Positions 36,058 through 56,432 are shown, numbered from the stretch's first letter. The stretch is 64,000 nt of DNA from Arenimonas fontis (GCF_008386465.1 NZ_VUOD01000001.1:62001-126000), one strand, 5' to 3'. Numbers and translations are program-made. The notes: generated by a model not told the origin, from the letters alone.

Positions 36058-37041
36058 GTGATCAGCAGGCACGAACCACGCATCCGCTTTCGTAGGCCAC
36101 CCTGGCCGCTGCGCACCCGTCTCTGGCGGCGCTCACGCTTGCTTGCCCTGTCAGTGCTGCTTCCCTTCGTCCTGCTGGCCAGCCTGGCGATCGCCGACCA
36201 GGCAAGCCGGTTCGCCGAAGGCCATGGCCGGGTGGAGCTGTGGCTGAAAGATTCACCCGAGGCGCTCGTCACGGTTTCCGCTGTCCGGTTCGACGATCCG
36301 GCCTTCGGCATTGCCGACGTGATCCTGGCAACCCGGTCGGTTACGCCGCCGCCCGGCTGCCGGAGCGCGGTCGGCCTGGGTTTCCGCGGGCTGCGGGACA
36401 ACGAGTTGCAAATCGCCTACGACATCCTCCGGGCCAAGGCCATTGCGGCCGGTCTGCACCCTTGCGAGCAGCCGGTATTCGTGTTCGACGATCTGCCCGG
36501 CCCGCTGGACGCACGGGACCCGAGCGACTTCGCCGTCCAGGCCGTGCTCTGGGCGGCGATGCCGACGGCGGCGCTGGGACTGCTGTTCTGGGCGGCGATG
36601 GACCGCTTCGGCCTGGCCGCTTCGCTGGCCTGGTCGCGCTGGGATCTGGAAGCGCTGCGGCAGGGTCTGGCCACCGGGCTCCTGCTGACACTCGCGCCGA
36701 TGGCGCTCGACTGGCTGCTGCCGCCTCCGTATCCGGCGACCGCGCAAACGCCCGGACCGGGTTTCCTGGCCCTGAGCCTGCTGCTTTTCCCCTTGCTGCA
36801 CGAACTGGCCTTCCGCGCCTGGGCGCTGGCCCTGGCCATGCAATCGCATGGACCGCGCTTCGCCCTGTTCTGGAGCAGCGGCCTGCAGGTGCTGATCAAT
36901 GCCGGATCGTTCTCCGCCGCCGTACAGGCGCTGGTATCCGGGCTGTTGCTCGGCCGGCTGTTCCTGCGCCGCCAGGCCCTGCCGGAATGCGTCATCGCCC
37001 TGACGACCTGCACGGCGCTGCGGATGCTGGCGCCGGTCTGA
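36058..37041 (+). CDS. CPBP-like (Abi/CAAX protease-fold) membrane protein, catalytically doubtful
   Basis: About 327 residues: one N-terminal membrane helix (LLALSVLLPFVLLASLAIA), a periplasmic stretch of about 100 residues with two cysteines (PPGCRSAV, HPCEQPVF), then several membrane helices. The C-terminal half follows the topology of CPBP intramembrane proteases: LLHELAFRAWAL is at the EExxxR position and SGLLLGRLFLRR at the later conserved helix. The first Glu is His and the usual later Phe/His catalytic motifs are not evident, so it may be an inactive homologue. Start is uncertain; GTG 36058 with AGG upstream is preferred to longer forms that run into the promoter region. Confidence 0.6.
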   Translation: MISRHEPRIRFRRPPWPLRTRLWRRSRLLALSVLLPFVLLASLAIADQASRFAEGHGRVELWLKDSPEALVTVSAVRFDDPAFGIADVILATRSVTPPPGCRSAVGLGFRGLRDNELQIAYDILRAKAIAAGLHPCEQPVFVFDDLPGPLDARDPSDFAVQAVLWAAMPTAALGLLFWAAMDRFGLAASLAWSRWDLEALRQGLATGLLLTLAPMALDWLLPPPYPATAQTPGPGFLALSLLLFPLLHELAFRAWALALAMQSHGPRFALFWSSGLQVLINAGSFSAAVQALVSGLLLGRLFLRRQALPECVIALTTCTALRMLAPV

Positions 37042-37045
37042 GGAT

Positions 37046-37135
37046 TGGCGGAAGGGGTGGGATTCGAACCCACGGTGACATCGCTGCCACGGCGGTTTTC
37101 AAGACCGCTGCCTTAAACCGCTCGGCCACCCTTCC
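37046..37135 (-). tRNA. tRNA-Ser (anticodon UGA)
   Basis: The minus strand folds as a class II tRNA: acceptor GGAAGGG / CCCTTCC, anticodon loop CTTGAAA with anticodon TGA, an extended variable arm, T-arm GTGGG-TTCGAAT-CCCAC, discriminator G and an encoded CCA (37046-37048). It decodes UCA and related Ser codons. It lies just past the end of the convergent membrane protein gene. Confidence 0.98.
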
Positions 37136-37191
37136 TTCGATTTTCGGCGGCCGGCGCCTTGCGCGAACCGGCCGCCCTGCCCCTCAGGCGC

Positions 37192-39455
<2,264 letters not shown>

Positions 39456-39502
39456 TTATCGCCATTCCCAGCCCGTCGTCGCAACGAACAGGGCCGAGCC
39501 GC

Positions 39503-40069
39503 TCAGCCGCCCTTCCGGCCCAGCCACCAGGCCATCGCCAGGCCGGCGAGACTCCAACCCGCCACGTGCTGAACCAGGCCCGCCAGGGTGAAGTCCAGGG
39601 GGAAGCGGTACCAGTTCCAGTAAGGCACGCCGATCATCAGCCAGCCGAACAGGCCCATGCCGGTGGAGATGGCCACCCGCCGGCCGAAGCCGAAGGTGCC
39701 AAGGCCCAGAACCCAGGCCACCAGGCCGGCCGCCAGCAGGTTGGAGACCAGTTCGACAAGCAGCTCCCGGGTCATGTCCAGGCCGTCCCGGCCGACCGGC
39801 TGGTAGATCACCATCGCGTAGGGATTGGCCCTGGCCCGGGCCACATAATCGGCCTCGGCCTCGGGATTGCCCCACTGCTCCGGATCCAGGCCGGGAAGGA
39901 TGTACACCCCCTCACGCGGCAGGTTTTCCCGCATGGCCTGCAGGATCGGTTCCTCCCTGTCCGCACGGTAGTGGCCTACATCTCCCAGCGGCAGGGCCAC
40001 ATGCGACAGAAATCCCCAGGAGAACACCACGATGCCGCCGAGCACGGCGGCGACCAGCCAACGCCTCAT
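39503..40069 (-). CDS. small inner-membrane protein of unknown function
   Basis: 188 residues. N-terminal membrane helix (WLVAAVLGGIVVFSWGFLSHVAL), a periplasmic loop of about 80 residues (DREEPILQAMRENLPREGVYILPGLDP, YAMVIYQPVGRDGLDM), then three further helices ending in LAMAWWLGRKGG. This layout is conserved in several proteobacterial phyla as a hypothetical protein; I know of no function. AGGAGG-like site (GGGAGGAG) six bases before the ATG makes the start firm. It lies in the same-strand run rarA - this gene - serS. Confidence 0.8.
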   Translation of the reverse strand: MRRWLVAAVLGGIVVFSWGFLSHVALPLGDVGHYRADREEPILQAMRENLPREGVYILPGLDPEQWGNPEAEADYVARARANPYAMVIYQPVGRDGLDMTRELLVELVSNLLAAGLVAWVLGLGTFGFGRRVAISTGMGLFGWLMIGVPYWNWYRFPLDFTLAGLVQHVAGWSLAGLAMAWWLGRKGG

Positions 40070-40201
40070 CCGTTTCTCCTCCCTGCGCCGCTCCCCAAGG
40101 CCGGTCCAGCCTACGCCCGCCCCCTGCGGGCGGCAATCGGCCCTGCGGCCAGGCCTAGCGCCGGCGCGCCGAAGCAGGGTGCGGCGCCGGACGCTGCTGC
40201 G

Positions 40202-41560
40202 TCAGCCCCGGCGCTTGCGGGCCTCGGCCCGCTCGCCGCGAAGCCGGTCTAGCTTCTCCTTGAGCCTGGTCTCCAGGCCGCGTTCGACCGGCTGGTAATA
40301 GACGCGTTCGCCCAAGGCCTCAGGGAAACCGGTCTGGTCCAGGGCTACCCCACCCTCGGCCTCGTGGTCGTACTGGTAGCCGGCGCCGTAGCCGAGCTGC
40401 TTCATCAGCTTCGTCGGCGCGTTGCGCAGGTGCAGTGGCACCTCCTGGGTGCCATGTTCGCGCACATCGGCCTGTGCCGCCTTCCAGGCCACGTAGCCGG
40501 CGTTGGACTTGGCCGTCGAGGCCAGGTAGATCACCGCCTGGGCCAGGGCCAGCTCCCCCTCGGGGCTGCCGAGGCGGTCGTAGGCCTCCCAGGCCTCCAT
40601 GGCCAGCTGCAGGCCGCGCGGGTCGGCCAGGCCGATGTCCTCCACCGCCATGCGGGTGATGCGCCTGGCCAGGTAGGCCGGATCGCAGCCGCCATCCAGC
40701 ATGCGCGCCAGCCAGTACAGGGCGGCGTCCGGGTTGGAGCTGCGCACGCATTTGTGCAGGGCCGAAATCTGGTCGTAGAACTGCTCGCCGCCCTTGTCGA
40801 AGCGGCGGCTGCGGTCGGCCAGCACCTGCGCCAGGGTGGCCCCGGTGATCTCGCCGCCTTCGCCGCCGGCCAGCTCTGCAGCGATCTCCAGCAGGGTCAG
40901 GGCGCGGCGCACGTCACCGTCGGCGGCGGCGGCGATCTCCTGCAGGCGCTGCTCCGCCACCCGCAAGCCCAAGCCGCCCAGGCCACGCTCACGGTCGTCC
41001 AGTGCGCGCCGCAGCGCCCGTACGATGTCCGCTGCCGACACCGGCTCCAGCACGTGCACGCGGCAGCGTGAAAGCAGCGCCGAGTTCAGTTCGAAGCTGG
41101 GGTTCTCGGTGGTGGCACCGACGAACAGGATGCTGCCGCGCTCGATATGCGGCAGGAAGGCGTCCTGCTGCGCCTTGTTGAAGCGGTGCACCTCGTCCAC
41201 GAACAGGACGGTGCGCCGGCCCCCGGCGAAACGCTGCTCGGCCACCGCCAGCACCTGCCTCACCTCGGGCAGACCACCGAGCACCGCCGAGATGGCCACG
41301 AACTCGGCCTCCGCATAACGGGCGATCAGCAGCGCCAGGCTGGTCTTGCCGCAACCGGGCGGTCCCCAAAGCACCATCGAGTGCACCCGGCCTGCTTCCA
41401 GGGCCCGGCGCAGGGCCGAGCCCGGCGCCAGCAGTCGCGCCTGGCCGACCATCTCGTCCAGGGAGGCCGGACGCATGCGTTCGGCCAGCGGCTTGAGCGC
41501 CTCCGGCGGGTTGAACAAGGCCCCGGAACCGACGGGCGCGGATTTTGGTTTGCGGGCCAC
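40202..41560 (-). CDS. rarA: replication-associated recombination protein A (MgsA/RarA ATPase)
   Basis: AAA+ clamp-loader-like ATPase acting at stalled replication forks. 452 residues. Walker A GPPGCGKTSLALL, Walker B FVDEVHRFNKAQQDAFLP, sensor GATTENPSFELN, Arg-finger region LLSRCRVHVLEP, and the C-terminal MgsA domain (ALYWLARMLDGGCDPAYLARRITRMAVEDIGLADP; GYGAGYQYDHE). Start is GTG 41560 with GAGAA upstream; no in-frame ATG fits. In the conserved order ftsK-lolA-rarA-...-serS. Confidence 0.97.
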   Translation of the reverse strand: MARKPKSAPVGSGALFNPPEALKPLAERMRPASLDEMVGQARLLAPGSALRRALEAGRVHSMVLWGPPGCGKTSLALLIARYAEAEFVAISAVLGGLPEVRQVLAVAEQRFAGGRRTVLFVDEVHRFNKAQQDAFLPHIERGSILFVGATTENPSFELNSALLSRCRVHVLEPVSAADIVRALRRALDDRERGLGGLGLRVAEQRLQEIAAAADGDVRRALTLLEIAAELAGGEGGEITGATLAQVLADRSRRFDKGGEQFYDQISALHKCVRSSNPDAALYWLARMLDGGCDPAYLARRITRMAVEDIGLADPRGLQLAMEAWEAYDRLGSPEGELALAQAVIYLASTAKSNAGYVAWKAAQADVREHGTQEVPLHLRNAPTKLMKQLGYGAGYQYDHEAEGGVALDQTGFPEALGERVYYQPVERGLETRLKEKLDRLRGERAEARKRRG

Positions 41561-41613
41561 GAGGCCATTCTCGCCGGCCAGCGGGCCGACGGGAACCCGG
41601 ACCTGCCCGGACC

Positions 41614-42264
41614 CTACTCCGCCAGTGGAATCACTTCGGCCGACAGGCCGACCTCGCCGACCACGTCCACGCCTTCGGGCGGGGTGAACACGAAGGCATC
41701 GGCCGGAAACCGCGGATTGCGGCGCCAGCCGGAGAACGTCATCACCGTCCGCTGGCCCAGGGCGTCCACCAGTTCCATGCGCGCCAGGCCGCCAGCATCG
41801 AAGCCCAGCCTGGCCCGGGCGAACGGCGCCTCGTCGGGCTTGCGCGGTGTCAGTGCCAGCCATTCCAGGCCGTCGGAAACGCCGGCCTCCTCGACCCGGA
41901 ACTGGCGGTCGAGTTCGTCCGGGTCCAGCAGCACGGCCAGCGGGCTGTCCTGCTCCTCGAGACCCTGTCGGCGCACCGTGACCTGCTGCATGTCCGGCTC
42001 ATAGATCCATACATGATCGCCATCGGCGACGATCAGGCTCGGATAAGGCGCGCGGTACTCCCAGCGGAACTGCCTGGGCGCTTTCAGGCTGACGGCGCCG
42101 CCGGATTCCTCGATCACCTCGTCCTGCGGCCCGTACACCGACTGCCGGAACTCGCCGGCCAGGCCGTCGATGGCGGCGGTGAAGGCATGCAATCGCTGAC
42201 GCGCTGCGGCCTCGGCAGCGGGCACGACCAGGGCAAGGATCAGCAGGACGATCAGTCGGCGCAT
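41614..42264 (-). CDS. lolA: outer-membrane lipoprotein carrier protein LolA
   Basis: Periplasmic chaperone that carries lipoproteins from LolCDE to LolB. 216 residues with a signal peptide (RRLIVLLILALVVPAAEA). The mature part has the LolA landmarks: GEFRQSVYGPQDEVIEESGGAVSLKAPRQFRWEYRAPYPSLIVADGDHVWIYEPDMQQVTV, then DALGQRTVMTFSGW and FVFTPPEGVDVV. ATG 42264 places the hydrophobic core correctly; an upstream in-frame ATG would give an awkward extension. Between ftsK and rarA as in many gammaproteobacteria. Confidence 0.97.
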   Translation of the reverse strand: MRRLIVLLILALVVPAAEAAARQRLHAFTAAIDGLAGEFRQSVYGPQDEVIEESGGAVSLKAPRQFRWEYRAPYPSLIVADGDHVWIYEPDMQQVTVRRQGLEEQDSPLAVLLDPDELDRQFRVEEAGVSDGLEWLALTPRKPDEAPFARARLGFDAGGLARMELVDALGQRTVMTFSGWRRNPRFPADAFVFTPPEGVDVVGEVGLSAEVIPLAE

Positions 42265-42363
42265 GGCGGAATCGGGACGGCGTGAACCAGGCGGAAGTCT
42301 GTGCAAACCCGCCTGAACGGCCGATGTGCGCAGCGACCGGAACGGCCCCGGCCCCGATCCGGC

Positions 42364-42404
42364 CGCCTTCCCGCCGGGCCGCGCGACCGGACCGGCGGGA
42401 GGCG
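42364..42404. repeat. strong hairpin between ftsK and lolA
   Basis: A 13-bp stem with one bulge (42364-42377 pairing with 42392-42404) around a 14-nt loop in the 154-bp gap between ftsK and lolA. No U-tract on either side, so it is not a classical terminator; it may set the ratio of ftsK and lolA messages or attenuate rho-dependent decay. Confidence 0.5.
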
Positions 42405-42418
42405 ATCGGCACCGACGG

Positions 42419-44740
42419 TCAACGCGGCGGCGGCGGCGCCAGCACGGTGCGGTCGCCGTTGTGCTCGGGGGGCGAAACGATGCCTGCCGCCTCCATCGCC
42501 TCGATCAGCCGGGCGGCGCGGTTGTAGCCGATCTTCAGGCGGCGCTGCACCCCTGAAATGGAAGCGCGCCGGGTTTCGGTGACCACCTTCACCGCCTCGT
42601 CGTACAGCGGGTCGGACTCGTCGCCGCCAGCGCCGCCGGCCTCCGGCAATCCGGTTGGGCCGATCACCACGCCGTCACCCAGGGACTGCACTTCCTCGAG
42701 CACTCCCTCGATGTAGTCCGGGCCGCCGCCGACCTGGCGCAGGTGCGCCACCACCCGATGGACCTCGTCGTCGCTGACGAAGGCGCCATGCACCCGCTCG
42801 GGCATGGCGGTGCCGGGCGGCAGGTACAGCATGTCGCCATTGCCCAGCAGGGTCTCGGCACCGGACTGGTCGAGGATGGTGCGGGAGTCGATCTTGGAAC
42901 TGACCTGGAAAGCGATCCGGGTCGGGATGTTGGCCTTGATCAGGCCGGTGATCACGTCCACCGACGGTCGCTGGGTGGCCAGGATCAGATGGATGCCGGC
43001 GGCGCGCGCCTTTTGCGCCAGGCGGGCGATCAGCTCCTCCACCTTCTTGCCGACGATCATCATCATGTCGGCAAACTCGTCGATGATCACGACGATGTAG
43101 GGCAAGGCCTCCAGCGGCCGCGGGGCGCCGCCCAGGTCGGGATCGGGCTGGAACAGCGGGTCCGTGAGCGGCTGGCCGGCATCCTGTGCCTCCTTCACCT
43201 TGCGGTTGAAGCCGGCCAGGTTGCGCACGCCGACCGCGCTCATCAGCTTGTAGCGCCGCTCCATCTCGGCCACGCACCAGCGCAGGCCGTTGGCGGCCTC
43301 CTTCATGTCGGTGACCACCGGTGCCAGCAGGTGCGGGATGTTCTGGTAGACCGACAGCTCCAGCATCTTGGGGTCTATCATCAGCATGCGTACGTCCTTG
43401 GCGCTGCTCTTGTACAGCAGGCTCAGCACCATGGCGTTGATGCCCACCGACTTGCCCGAACCGGTGGTACCGGCCACCAGCAGGTGCGGCATGCGGGCCA
43501 GGTCCACCACCACCGGCCGGCCGGCGATGTCCTTGCCCAGGGCCATGGCCAGCGGCGAGTTGACCTTGTCGTACTCCTTGGAGCGCAGGATCTCGCTCAG
43601 GTAGATGGTCTCGCGGTGGGCATTCGGGATCTCCAGGCCGACCACCGACTTGCCCGGGATCACATCCACCACGCGCACCGACTTCACGCTCAGGCCGCGG
43701 GCGATGTCCTTGTCCAGCGAACTGATCTGGCTGCCCTTCACCCCCGGCGCCGGCTCCATTTCGAAACGGGTGATCACCGGGCCCGGATAGGCGCCGACCA
43801 CCTGCACCTCGACCCGGAAATCCCGTAGCTTGAACTCGATCTGCCTGGACAGGGCTTCCAGGGTTTCTTCGGACCAGCCCTTGACCTGCTCCCTGGGCTC
43901 GTCCAGCAGCGACAGCGGCGGCAGATCGCCGCTGCCACCGACATTGAACAGGGGGATCTGCTGCTCGCGCTGGGCGCGCTCGGATTTCTCGATGACCGGG
44001 CGCGGCGGCGGAGCGATCCTGACCGGCTCGCGCCGGGCGCGCTTTTCCGTCTCGACCTTGCGGATTTCTTCGCGCTCTTCGCGCATGGCCCGGGCCCGCT
44101 GCCACTCGGCTGCCTGGCGGGCGCCCTGGCCGAAGCGGCCAACCAGGGCCAGCACCTTGCCACCGATCCAGTCCATCAGCGCGAACCAGCTCAGCCCGGT
44201 CGCGAGGGTCACCGACATCAGCAATACCGTGAACAGGAACAGGTTGCCGCCGAGTCCGCCGAAGACCGCCCGCATGGCCCGGCCGACCTGCTGGCCGAGA
44301 ATGCCGCCGGATTCCGCAGGCAGGTTCGGCGCCGAGCCGGCGACCACGTGCAGCAGTCCGCAGGCCGAAACCAGGAAGCCGACGATGCCCACCAGGCGCA
44401 GGGCCGGGCCGAAATCCACCCGGCCGTCGCGGTCGGAATCCAGCCCGAACAGCGCGATCCAGGCGACGCCTCCCAGCAGCAGGGGCACGCTGTAGGCCAC
44501 ATATCCGAAGAACCAGAACGCCAGGTCGGCCAAATAGGCGCCGACCAAGCCGCCGAAGTTGTGCAAGGGCCCGGTCACGCTGCCGGTGCGCGACCAGCCC
44601 GGATCATCGGCGTGATAGCTGACCAGGCTGGCCAGCATGTAGAGCAGCAGGGGCGAAAGCGCGACCAGCGCCAGTTCGCGCCAGAGTTTCTGGCGGCGAT
44701 CCGTGCCATTGAGTGAGCTTCGATCGGGAGAGCGCGCCAC
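42419..44740 (-). CDS. ftsK: DNA translocase FtsK
   Basis: Septal motor that pumps chromosome ends and activates XerCD at dif. 773 residues, shorter than E. coli FtsK because the linker is short. N-terminal four-helix membrane domain ([19 protein letters not shown] to [16 protein letters not shown]), charged linker ([18 protein letters not shown]), alpha/beta motor with Walker [15 protein letters not shown] near residue 430, Walker [14 protein letters not shown], and the C-terminal gamma winged helix ([41 protein letters not shown]) that reads KOPS. Start is GTG; no in-frame ATG is near. Confidence 0.98.
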   Translation of the reverse strand: MARSPDRSSLNGTDRRQKLWRELALVALSPLLLYMLASLVSYHADDPGWSRTGSVTGPLHNFGGLVGAYLADLAFWFFGYVAYSVPLLLGGVAWIALFGLDSDRDGRVDFGPALRLVGIVGFLVSACGLLHVVAGSAPNLPAESGGILGQQVGRAMRAVFGGLGGNLFLFTVLLMSVTLATGLSWFALMDWIGGKVLALVGRFGQGARQAAEWQRARAMREEREEIRKVETEKRARREPVRIAPPPRPVIEKSERAQREQQIPLFNVGGSGDLPPLSLLDEPREQVKGWSEETLEALSRQIEFKLRDFRVEVQVVGAYPGPVITRFEMEPAPGVKGSQISSLDKDIARGLSVKSVRVVDVIPGKSVVGLEIPNAHRETIYLSEILRSKEYDKVNSPLAMALGKDIAGRPVVVDLARMPHLLVAGTTGSGKSVGINAMVLSLLYKSSAKDVRMLMIDPKMLELSVYQNIPHLLAPVVTDMKEAANGLRWCVAEMERRYKLMSAVGVRNLAGFNRKVKEAQDAGQPLTDPLFQPDPDLGGAPRPLEALPYIVVIIDEFADMMMIVGKKVEELIARLAQKARAAGIHLILATQRPSVDVITGLIKANIPTRIAFQVSSKIDSRTILDQSGAETLLGNGDMLYLPPGTAMPERVHGAFVSDDEVHRVVAHLRQVGGGPDYIEGVLEEVQSLGDGVVIGPTGLPEAGGAGGDESDPLYDEAVKVVTETRRASISGVQRRLKIGYNRAARLIEAMEAAGIVSPPEHNGDRTVLAPPPPR

Positions 44741-44775
44741 CGCGAGAAATAACCTCAGGAAACTGTTCTATGCGC

Positions 44776-44787
44776 CTGTATATACAG
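44776..44787. promoter_or_regulatory. 12-bp palindrome in the ftsK-trxB gap
   Basis: Perfect palindrome CTGTATATACAG, 36 bases before the ftsK start codon. The CTGT...ACAG ends recall a LexA box (ftsK is SOS-induced in E. coli), but the spacer is 4 instead of 8. The TATACA part may also serve as the ftsK -10. Confidence 0.4.
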
Positions 44788-44859
44788 CATTTCGCCGCCC
44801 GGCGCCCGGCCGGCACCGGAACCGCGCCCGCAACACGGCGGAATCACGGTCCGCCTTGA

Positions 44860-45870
<1,011 letters not shown>

Positions 45871-45907
45871 ACTCGTCCCGGCCCGACCGGCCGATCCCGA
45901 TGCGGCG

Positions 45908-47059
45908 ATGGAAGAACTCTGTCTCCACGACGCGCTCGACGAGATCCCCGCGCCTGCCTGGGACCGCCTGCACGACGGTGGCAACCCCTTCCTGACCCAT
46001 GCCTTCCTGGCCGGCCTCGAGCGCACCGGCTGCCTGCGCCCGGCCTGGGGCTGGCGGCCCCGCCACGCCAGCCTGTGGCGCGACGGCGAGCTGGTGGCGG
46101 CGGCGCCGGCCTACCTGAAGGGCAATTCCCACGGCGAGTTCGTCTTCGATCAGGCCTGGGCACAGGCCTGGCGCCGAGCCGGCCTGGACTACTACCCGAA
46201 GTGGCTGGTGGCGGTGCCCTACTCGCCGGTGACAGGGCCGCGCCTGCTGGCACGGCGCGACGGCGACCGCGCCCTCCTGGCCGAGGCGATGCGTGAACAG
46301 GCCCGGCGCGACGGCCTGTCCTCATTGCATGTGAACTTCCACGAAGCGGGCGAGGACGCCGCCTTCGACGAGGGCTGGCTGCTCCGCACCGACCTGCAGT
46401 ACCACTGGCGCAATCGCGGCTGGCCGGACTTCGCCGCCTTCCTCGCCGATCTGCGCCGGCACAAGCGCAAGAACATCCGCCAGGAACGCGACAAGGTGCA
46501 GCGGGCCGGCTTCCGCTTCCGGATCGTCCACGGTGACGAGGCCAGCGACGCCGACCTGGCCGACATGCATGCCTTCTACTGCGGCACCTTTGCCGCCTAC
46601 GGCAACCACCCGGCCCTGAGCCTGGACTTCTTCCGGCACCTGGCCGTGGCCCTGCCCCGTGGCCTGCTTCTGATCCTGGCCGAGCGGGACGGCGAAACCG
46701 TGGCGGGCGCCCTCTGCCTGCGCGGCCGCGATCGCCTGTACGGCCGCTACTGGGGCTGCCGCGACCCATGGCCCGCTCCCGGCCTGCATTTCGAGACCTG
46801 CTACTACCAGGGCATCGACTACTGCCTGCGCGAGGGCCTGGCGGTGTTCGAGCCCGGCGCCCAGGGTGAACACAAGATCGCCCGCGGCTTTCTGCCCGAA
46901 CCGACCCGCAGCCGCCACTGGCTGGCCAACCCCGCCTTCTTCGCCGCAGTGGCCGACTGGTGCGCGGACGAATCCCGGGCCGTAGCCCGCTGGCGGGATC
47001 GGCTGATGCGGCATAGTCCCTACCGTGAGCATCCTGCCGATACCCCGCCTGCGGCCTGA
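45908..47059 (+). CDS. FemAB-like/GNAT-fold acyltransferase of the COG3146 (DUF482) type
   Basis: 383 residues with the peptidoglycan-acyltransferase-like fold: GNPFLTHAFLAGLERTGC at the N-terminus, YYPKWLVAVPYSPVTGPRLL, WRNRGWPDFAAFLADLRRHKRKNIRQERDKVQ in the middle, and FEPGAQGEHKIARGF near the C-terminus, which is the most typical block of the family. The name used in databases (peptidogalycan biosynthesis/recognition) is not backed by a known reaction. It follows trxB by 37 bases and overlaps aat by 35 bases, so translation of aat is probably coupled. The start is ATG 45908; the frame is open well upstream within trxB. Confidence 0.85.
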   Translation: MEELCLHDALDEIPAPAWDRLHDGGNPFLTHAFLAGLERTGCLRPAWGWRPRHASLWRDGELVAAAPAYLKGNSHGEFVFDQAWAQAWRRAGLDYYPKWLVAVPYSPVTGPRLLARRDGDRALLAEAMREQARRDGLSSLHVNFHEAGEDAAFDEGWLLRTDLQYHWRNRGWPDFAAFLADLRRHKRKNIRQERDKVQRAGFRFRIVHGDEASDADLADMHAFYCGTFAAYGNHPALSLDFFRHLAVALPRGLLLILAERDGETVAGALCLRGRDRLYGRYWGCRDPWPAPGLHFETCYYQGIDYCLREGLAVFEPGAQGEHKIARGFLPEPTRSRHWLANPAFFAAVADWCADESRAVARWRDRLMRHSPYREHPADTPPAA

Positions 47060-47774
47060 CCGGCCCGAGGATTTCCCGCCGCCGTCGCGAGCCCTGGACG
47101 AGCCCAACGGCCTGCTGGCCTGGGGCGGCGACCTGTCCCCGCGCCGGCTGCTGGCGGCCTACCGCCGCGGCATCTTCCCCTGGTACTCCGAGGGCGAACC
47201 CCTGCTGTGGTGGAGCCCGGACCCGCGCCTGGTCTTCGACACCGACGGTATCCACCTGTCATCACGTTTCCGCCGGGAACTGCGCCGCTGCCCCTGGACG
47301 GTGCGGGCCGACACCTGCTTCTGGGAAGTGATCCGATCCTGCGCCATGGCGCCGAGACCGGGCCAGGACGGCACCTGGATTACCCCGGAGATACAGGCGG
47401 CCTACGCCGGGCTGCACCGGCTCGGCCACGCCCACAGCATCGAGGTCTTCGATGGCGAACGCCTGGTGGGCGGGCTGTACGGGGTGGCGGTGGGGCGGCT
47501 CTTTTGCGCGGAAAGCATGTTCAGTGGCCAGTCCGGCGCCTCGAAAGTGGCCCTGGCGGCTCTGGGGCGGATCCTGTCCGGCTGGTCCTGGCCCTGGATC
47601 GACGCCCAGGTCGAGAACCCGCACCTGCGCTTCCTGGGCGGCCGTGCGATTCCCCGCCAGGACTTCCTGGCGCGTCTGCCGGCCTTGGTGGATGCTGGGG
47701 GCCGGCTGGGGCCCTGGACAGCAGCCGTGGGGGCGATTCCGGCCGCCTCGCTCACGCAAGCCCCGGCCGCTTAA
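47025..47774 (+). CDS. aat: leucyl/phenylalanyl-tRNA-protein transferase
   Basis: Adds Leu or Phe to proteins with N-terminal Arg or Lys, making N-degrons recognised by ClpS and destroyed by ClpAP. 249 residues: [45 protein letters not shown] is the family signature, then [46 protein letters not shown] and [23 protein letters not shown] start inside the preceding gene. The clpA and clpS genes of the same N-end rule pathway lie just downstream on the other strand. Confidence 0.98.
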   Translation: MSILPIPRLRPDRPEDFPPPSRALDEPNGLLAWGGDLSPRRLLAAYRRGIFPWYSEGEPLLWWSPDPRLVFDTDGIHLSSRFRRELRRCPWTVRADTCFWEVIRSCAMAPRPGQDGTWITPEIQAAYAGLHRLGHAHSIEVFDGERLVGGLYGVAVGRLFCAESMFSGQSGASKVALAALGRILSGWSWPWIDAQVENPHLRFLGGRAIPRQDFLARLPALVDAGGRLGPWTAAVGAIPAASLTQAPAA

Positions 47775-47782
47775 CCATTTTT

Positions 47783-47811
47783 TTGCATCACCGAAGCGAC
47801 CGTGGCAGAAT
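47783..47811 (+). promoter_or_regulatory. probable infA promoter
   Basis: TTGCAT (47783-47788), 17-base spacer, CAGAAT (47806-47811). Start predicted near 47818, about 37 bases before the infA ATG. Confidence 0.45.
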
Positions 47812-47854
47812 GCGCGGCTTCCGACTTCCGTCCAACCGCCCAAACAAGGCGCGA

Positions 47855-48073
47855 ATGTCCAAAGACGATTCCATCGAGTTCGAAGGCACGGTCCTGGAGA
47901 CCCTTCCGAACACCATGTTCAGGGTCAAGCTGGAAAACGGCCACATCATCACTGCCCACATCTCCGGGCGCATGCGCAAGAACTACATCCGCATCCTCAC
48001 CGGCGACCGGGTCAAGGTCGAGATGACGCCTTACGACCTGACCAAGGGCCGCATCACCTACCGCATGAAGTGA
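47855..48073 (+). CDS. infA: translation initiation factor IF-1
   Basis: 72-residue S1/OB-fold factor that binds the 30S A site. [24 protein letters not shown] at the start and the near-invariant block [42 protein letters not shown]. Normal length. Own promoter upstream, own terminator downstream; convergent with clpA. Order aat-infA-clpA matches many gammaproteobacteria. Confidence 0.99.
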   Translation: MSKDDSIEFEGTVLETLPNTMFRVKLENGHIITAHISGRMRKNYIRILTGDRVKVEMTPYDLTKGRITYRMK

Positions 48074-48089
48074 CGGGCCCGGCAGGAAG

Positions 48090-48122
48090 CGAAACGGCGG
48101 CTCCGGGCCGCCGTTTCGTTTT
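48090..48122 (+). terminator. intrinsic terminator after infA
   Basis: 12-bp stem (48090-48101 pairing with 48107-48118: CGAAACGGCGGC / GCCGCCGTTTCG), loop TCCGG, then TTTT. Confidence 0.92.
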
Positions 48123-48144
48123 CCGCCCGCCTTCGCTCCGGCGC

Positions 48145-50421
<2,277 letters not shown>

Positions 50422-50460
50422 GGGGGACTCCCTTGGGGTTTGCCCCGATATGGGGCCAGC

Positions 50461-50787
50461 CTAGGCCTTTTCCATCGTGCACAACAAGGGGTGCTGGTGC
50501 TGCCGGGAAAAGTCGTTGACCTGGCTTACCTTGGATTCAGCCACCTCCCGCGTGTAGACGCCGCAAACGCCCTTGCCGCGGGTATGCACATGGAGCATGA
50601 CCTGGGTGGCCTTCTCCCGGTTCATGGCGAAAAAAAGCTGCAGGACTTCGACAACGAAGTCCATGGGGGTGAAGTCGTCGTTGAGCAGGACCACCTGGTA
50701 CAACGGCGGCCGGCTGACTTCGGGCCGGACGGTTTGCACCGTCAGGCATTCACCGTGGTCGCGTTCGGGACGGGACTCGTTGGCCAT
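50461..50787 (-). CDS. clpS: ATP-dependent Clp protease adaptor ClpS
   Basis: Adaptor of 108 residues that recognises N-terminal Leu, Phe, Tyr, Trp and hands substrates to ClpA. Family motifs: [27 protein letters not shown] (with the substrate-binding NDD), [25 protein letters not shown], and the C-terminal [10 protein letters not shown]. Unstructured N-terminal tail of about 25 residues as in E. coli. No ribosome site precedes the ATG; instead a perfect TATAAT ends six bases upstream, which would make the transcript leaderless. Confidence 0.97.
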   Translation of the reverse strand: MANESRPERDHGECLTVQTVRPEVSRPPLYQVVLLNDDFTPMDFVVEVLQLFFAMNREKATQVMLHVHTRGKGVCGVYTREVAESKVSQVNDFSRQHQHPLLCTMEKA

Positions 50788-50793
50788 GGCCGG

Positions 50794-50799
50794 ATTATA
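50794..50799 (-). promoter_or_regulatory. -10 element of clpS (leaderless transcript suggested)
   Basis: Perfect TATAAT read on the minus strand at 50799-50794, with only six bases to the A of the clpS ATG, the usual distance to a transcription start. No consensus -35 was found at 16-18 bases, so an activator or an extended element may be needed. Confidence 0.5.
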
Positions 50800-50878
50800 G
50801 GGCGGCGATGGACGGCCGGTGCGGCTTGGCGGGACAATGCCCCGGCCGGACCTGCCCGGCCCTACCCAAGGGGTTCCC

Positions 50879-53542
<2,664 letters not shown>

Positions 53543-53641
53543 GCGGCAGAACGGCGTCACTTCGGGCATAATACCGGGCTCACGCGGCGACCCCGCGCGA
53601 CACCTCCCAGCCCTTCCCCGATCCATGCCCGGAGCCTGTCC

Positions 53642-56392
<2,751 letters not shown>

Positions 56393-56402
56393 GCGGACGC
56401 CG

Positions 56403-56432
56403 GCGTCCCGGGCGGCGGCTCTCCCGGGACGC
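56403..56432 (+). repeat. hairpin after acnA
   Basis: Perfect 10-bp stem GCGTCCCGGG / CCCGGGACGC (56403-56412 with 56423-56432) with a 10-nt loop, ten bases past the acnA stop. No T-run, so a terminator only if rho-assisted. Confidence 0.5.
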
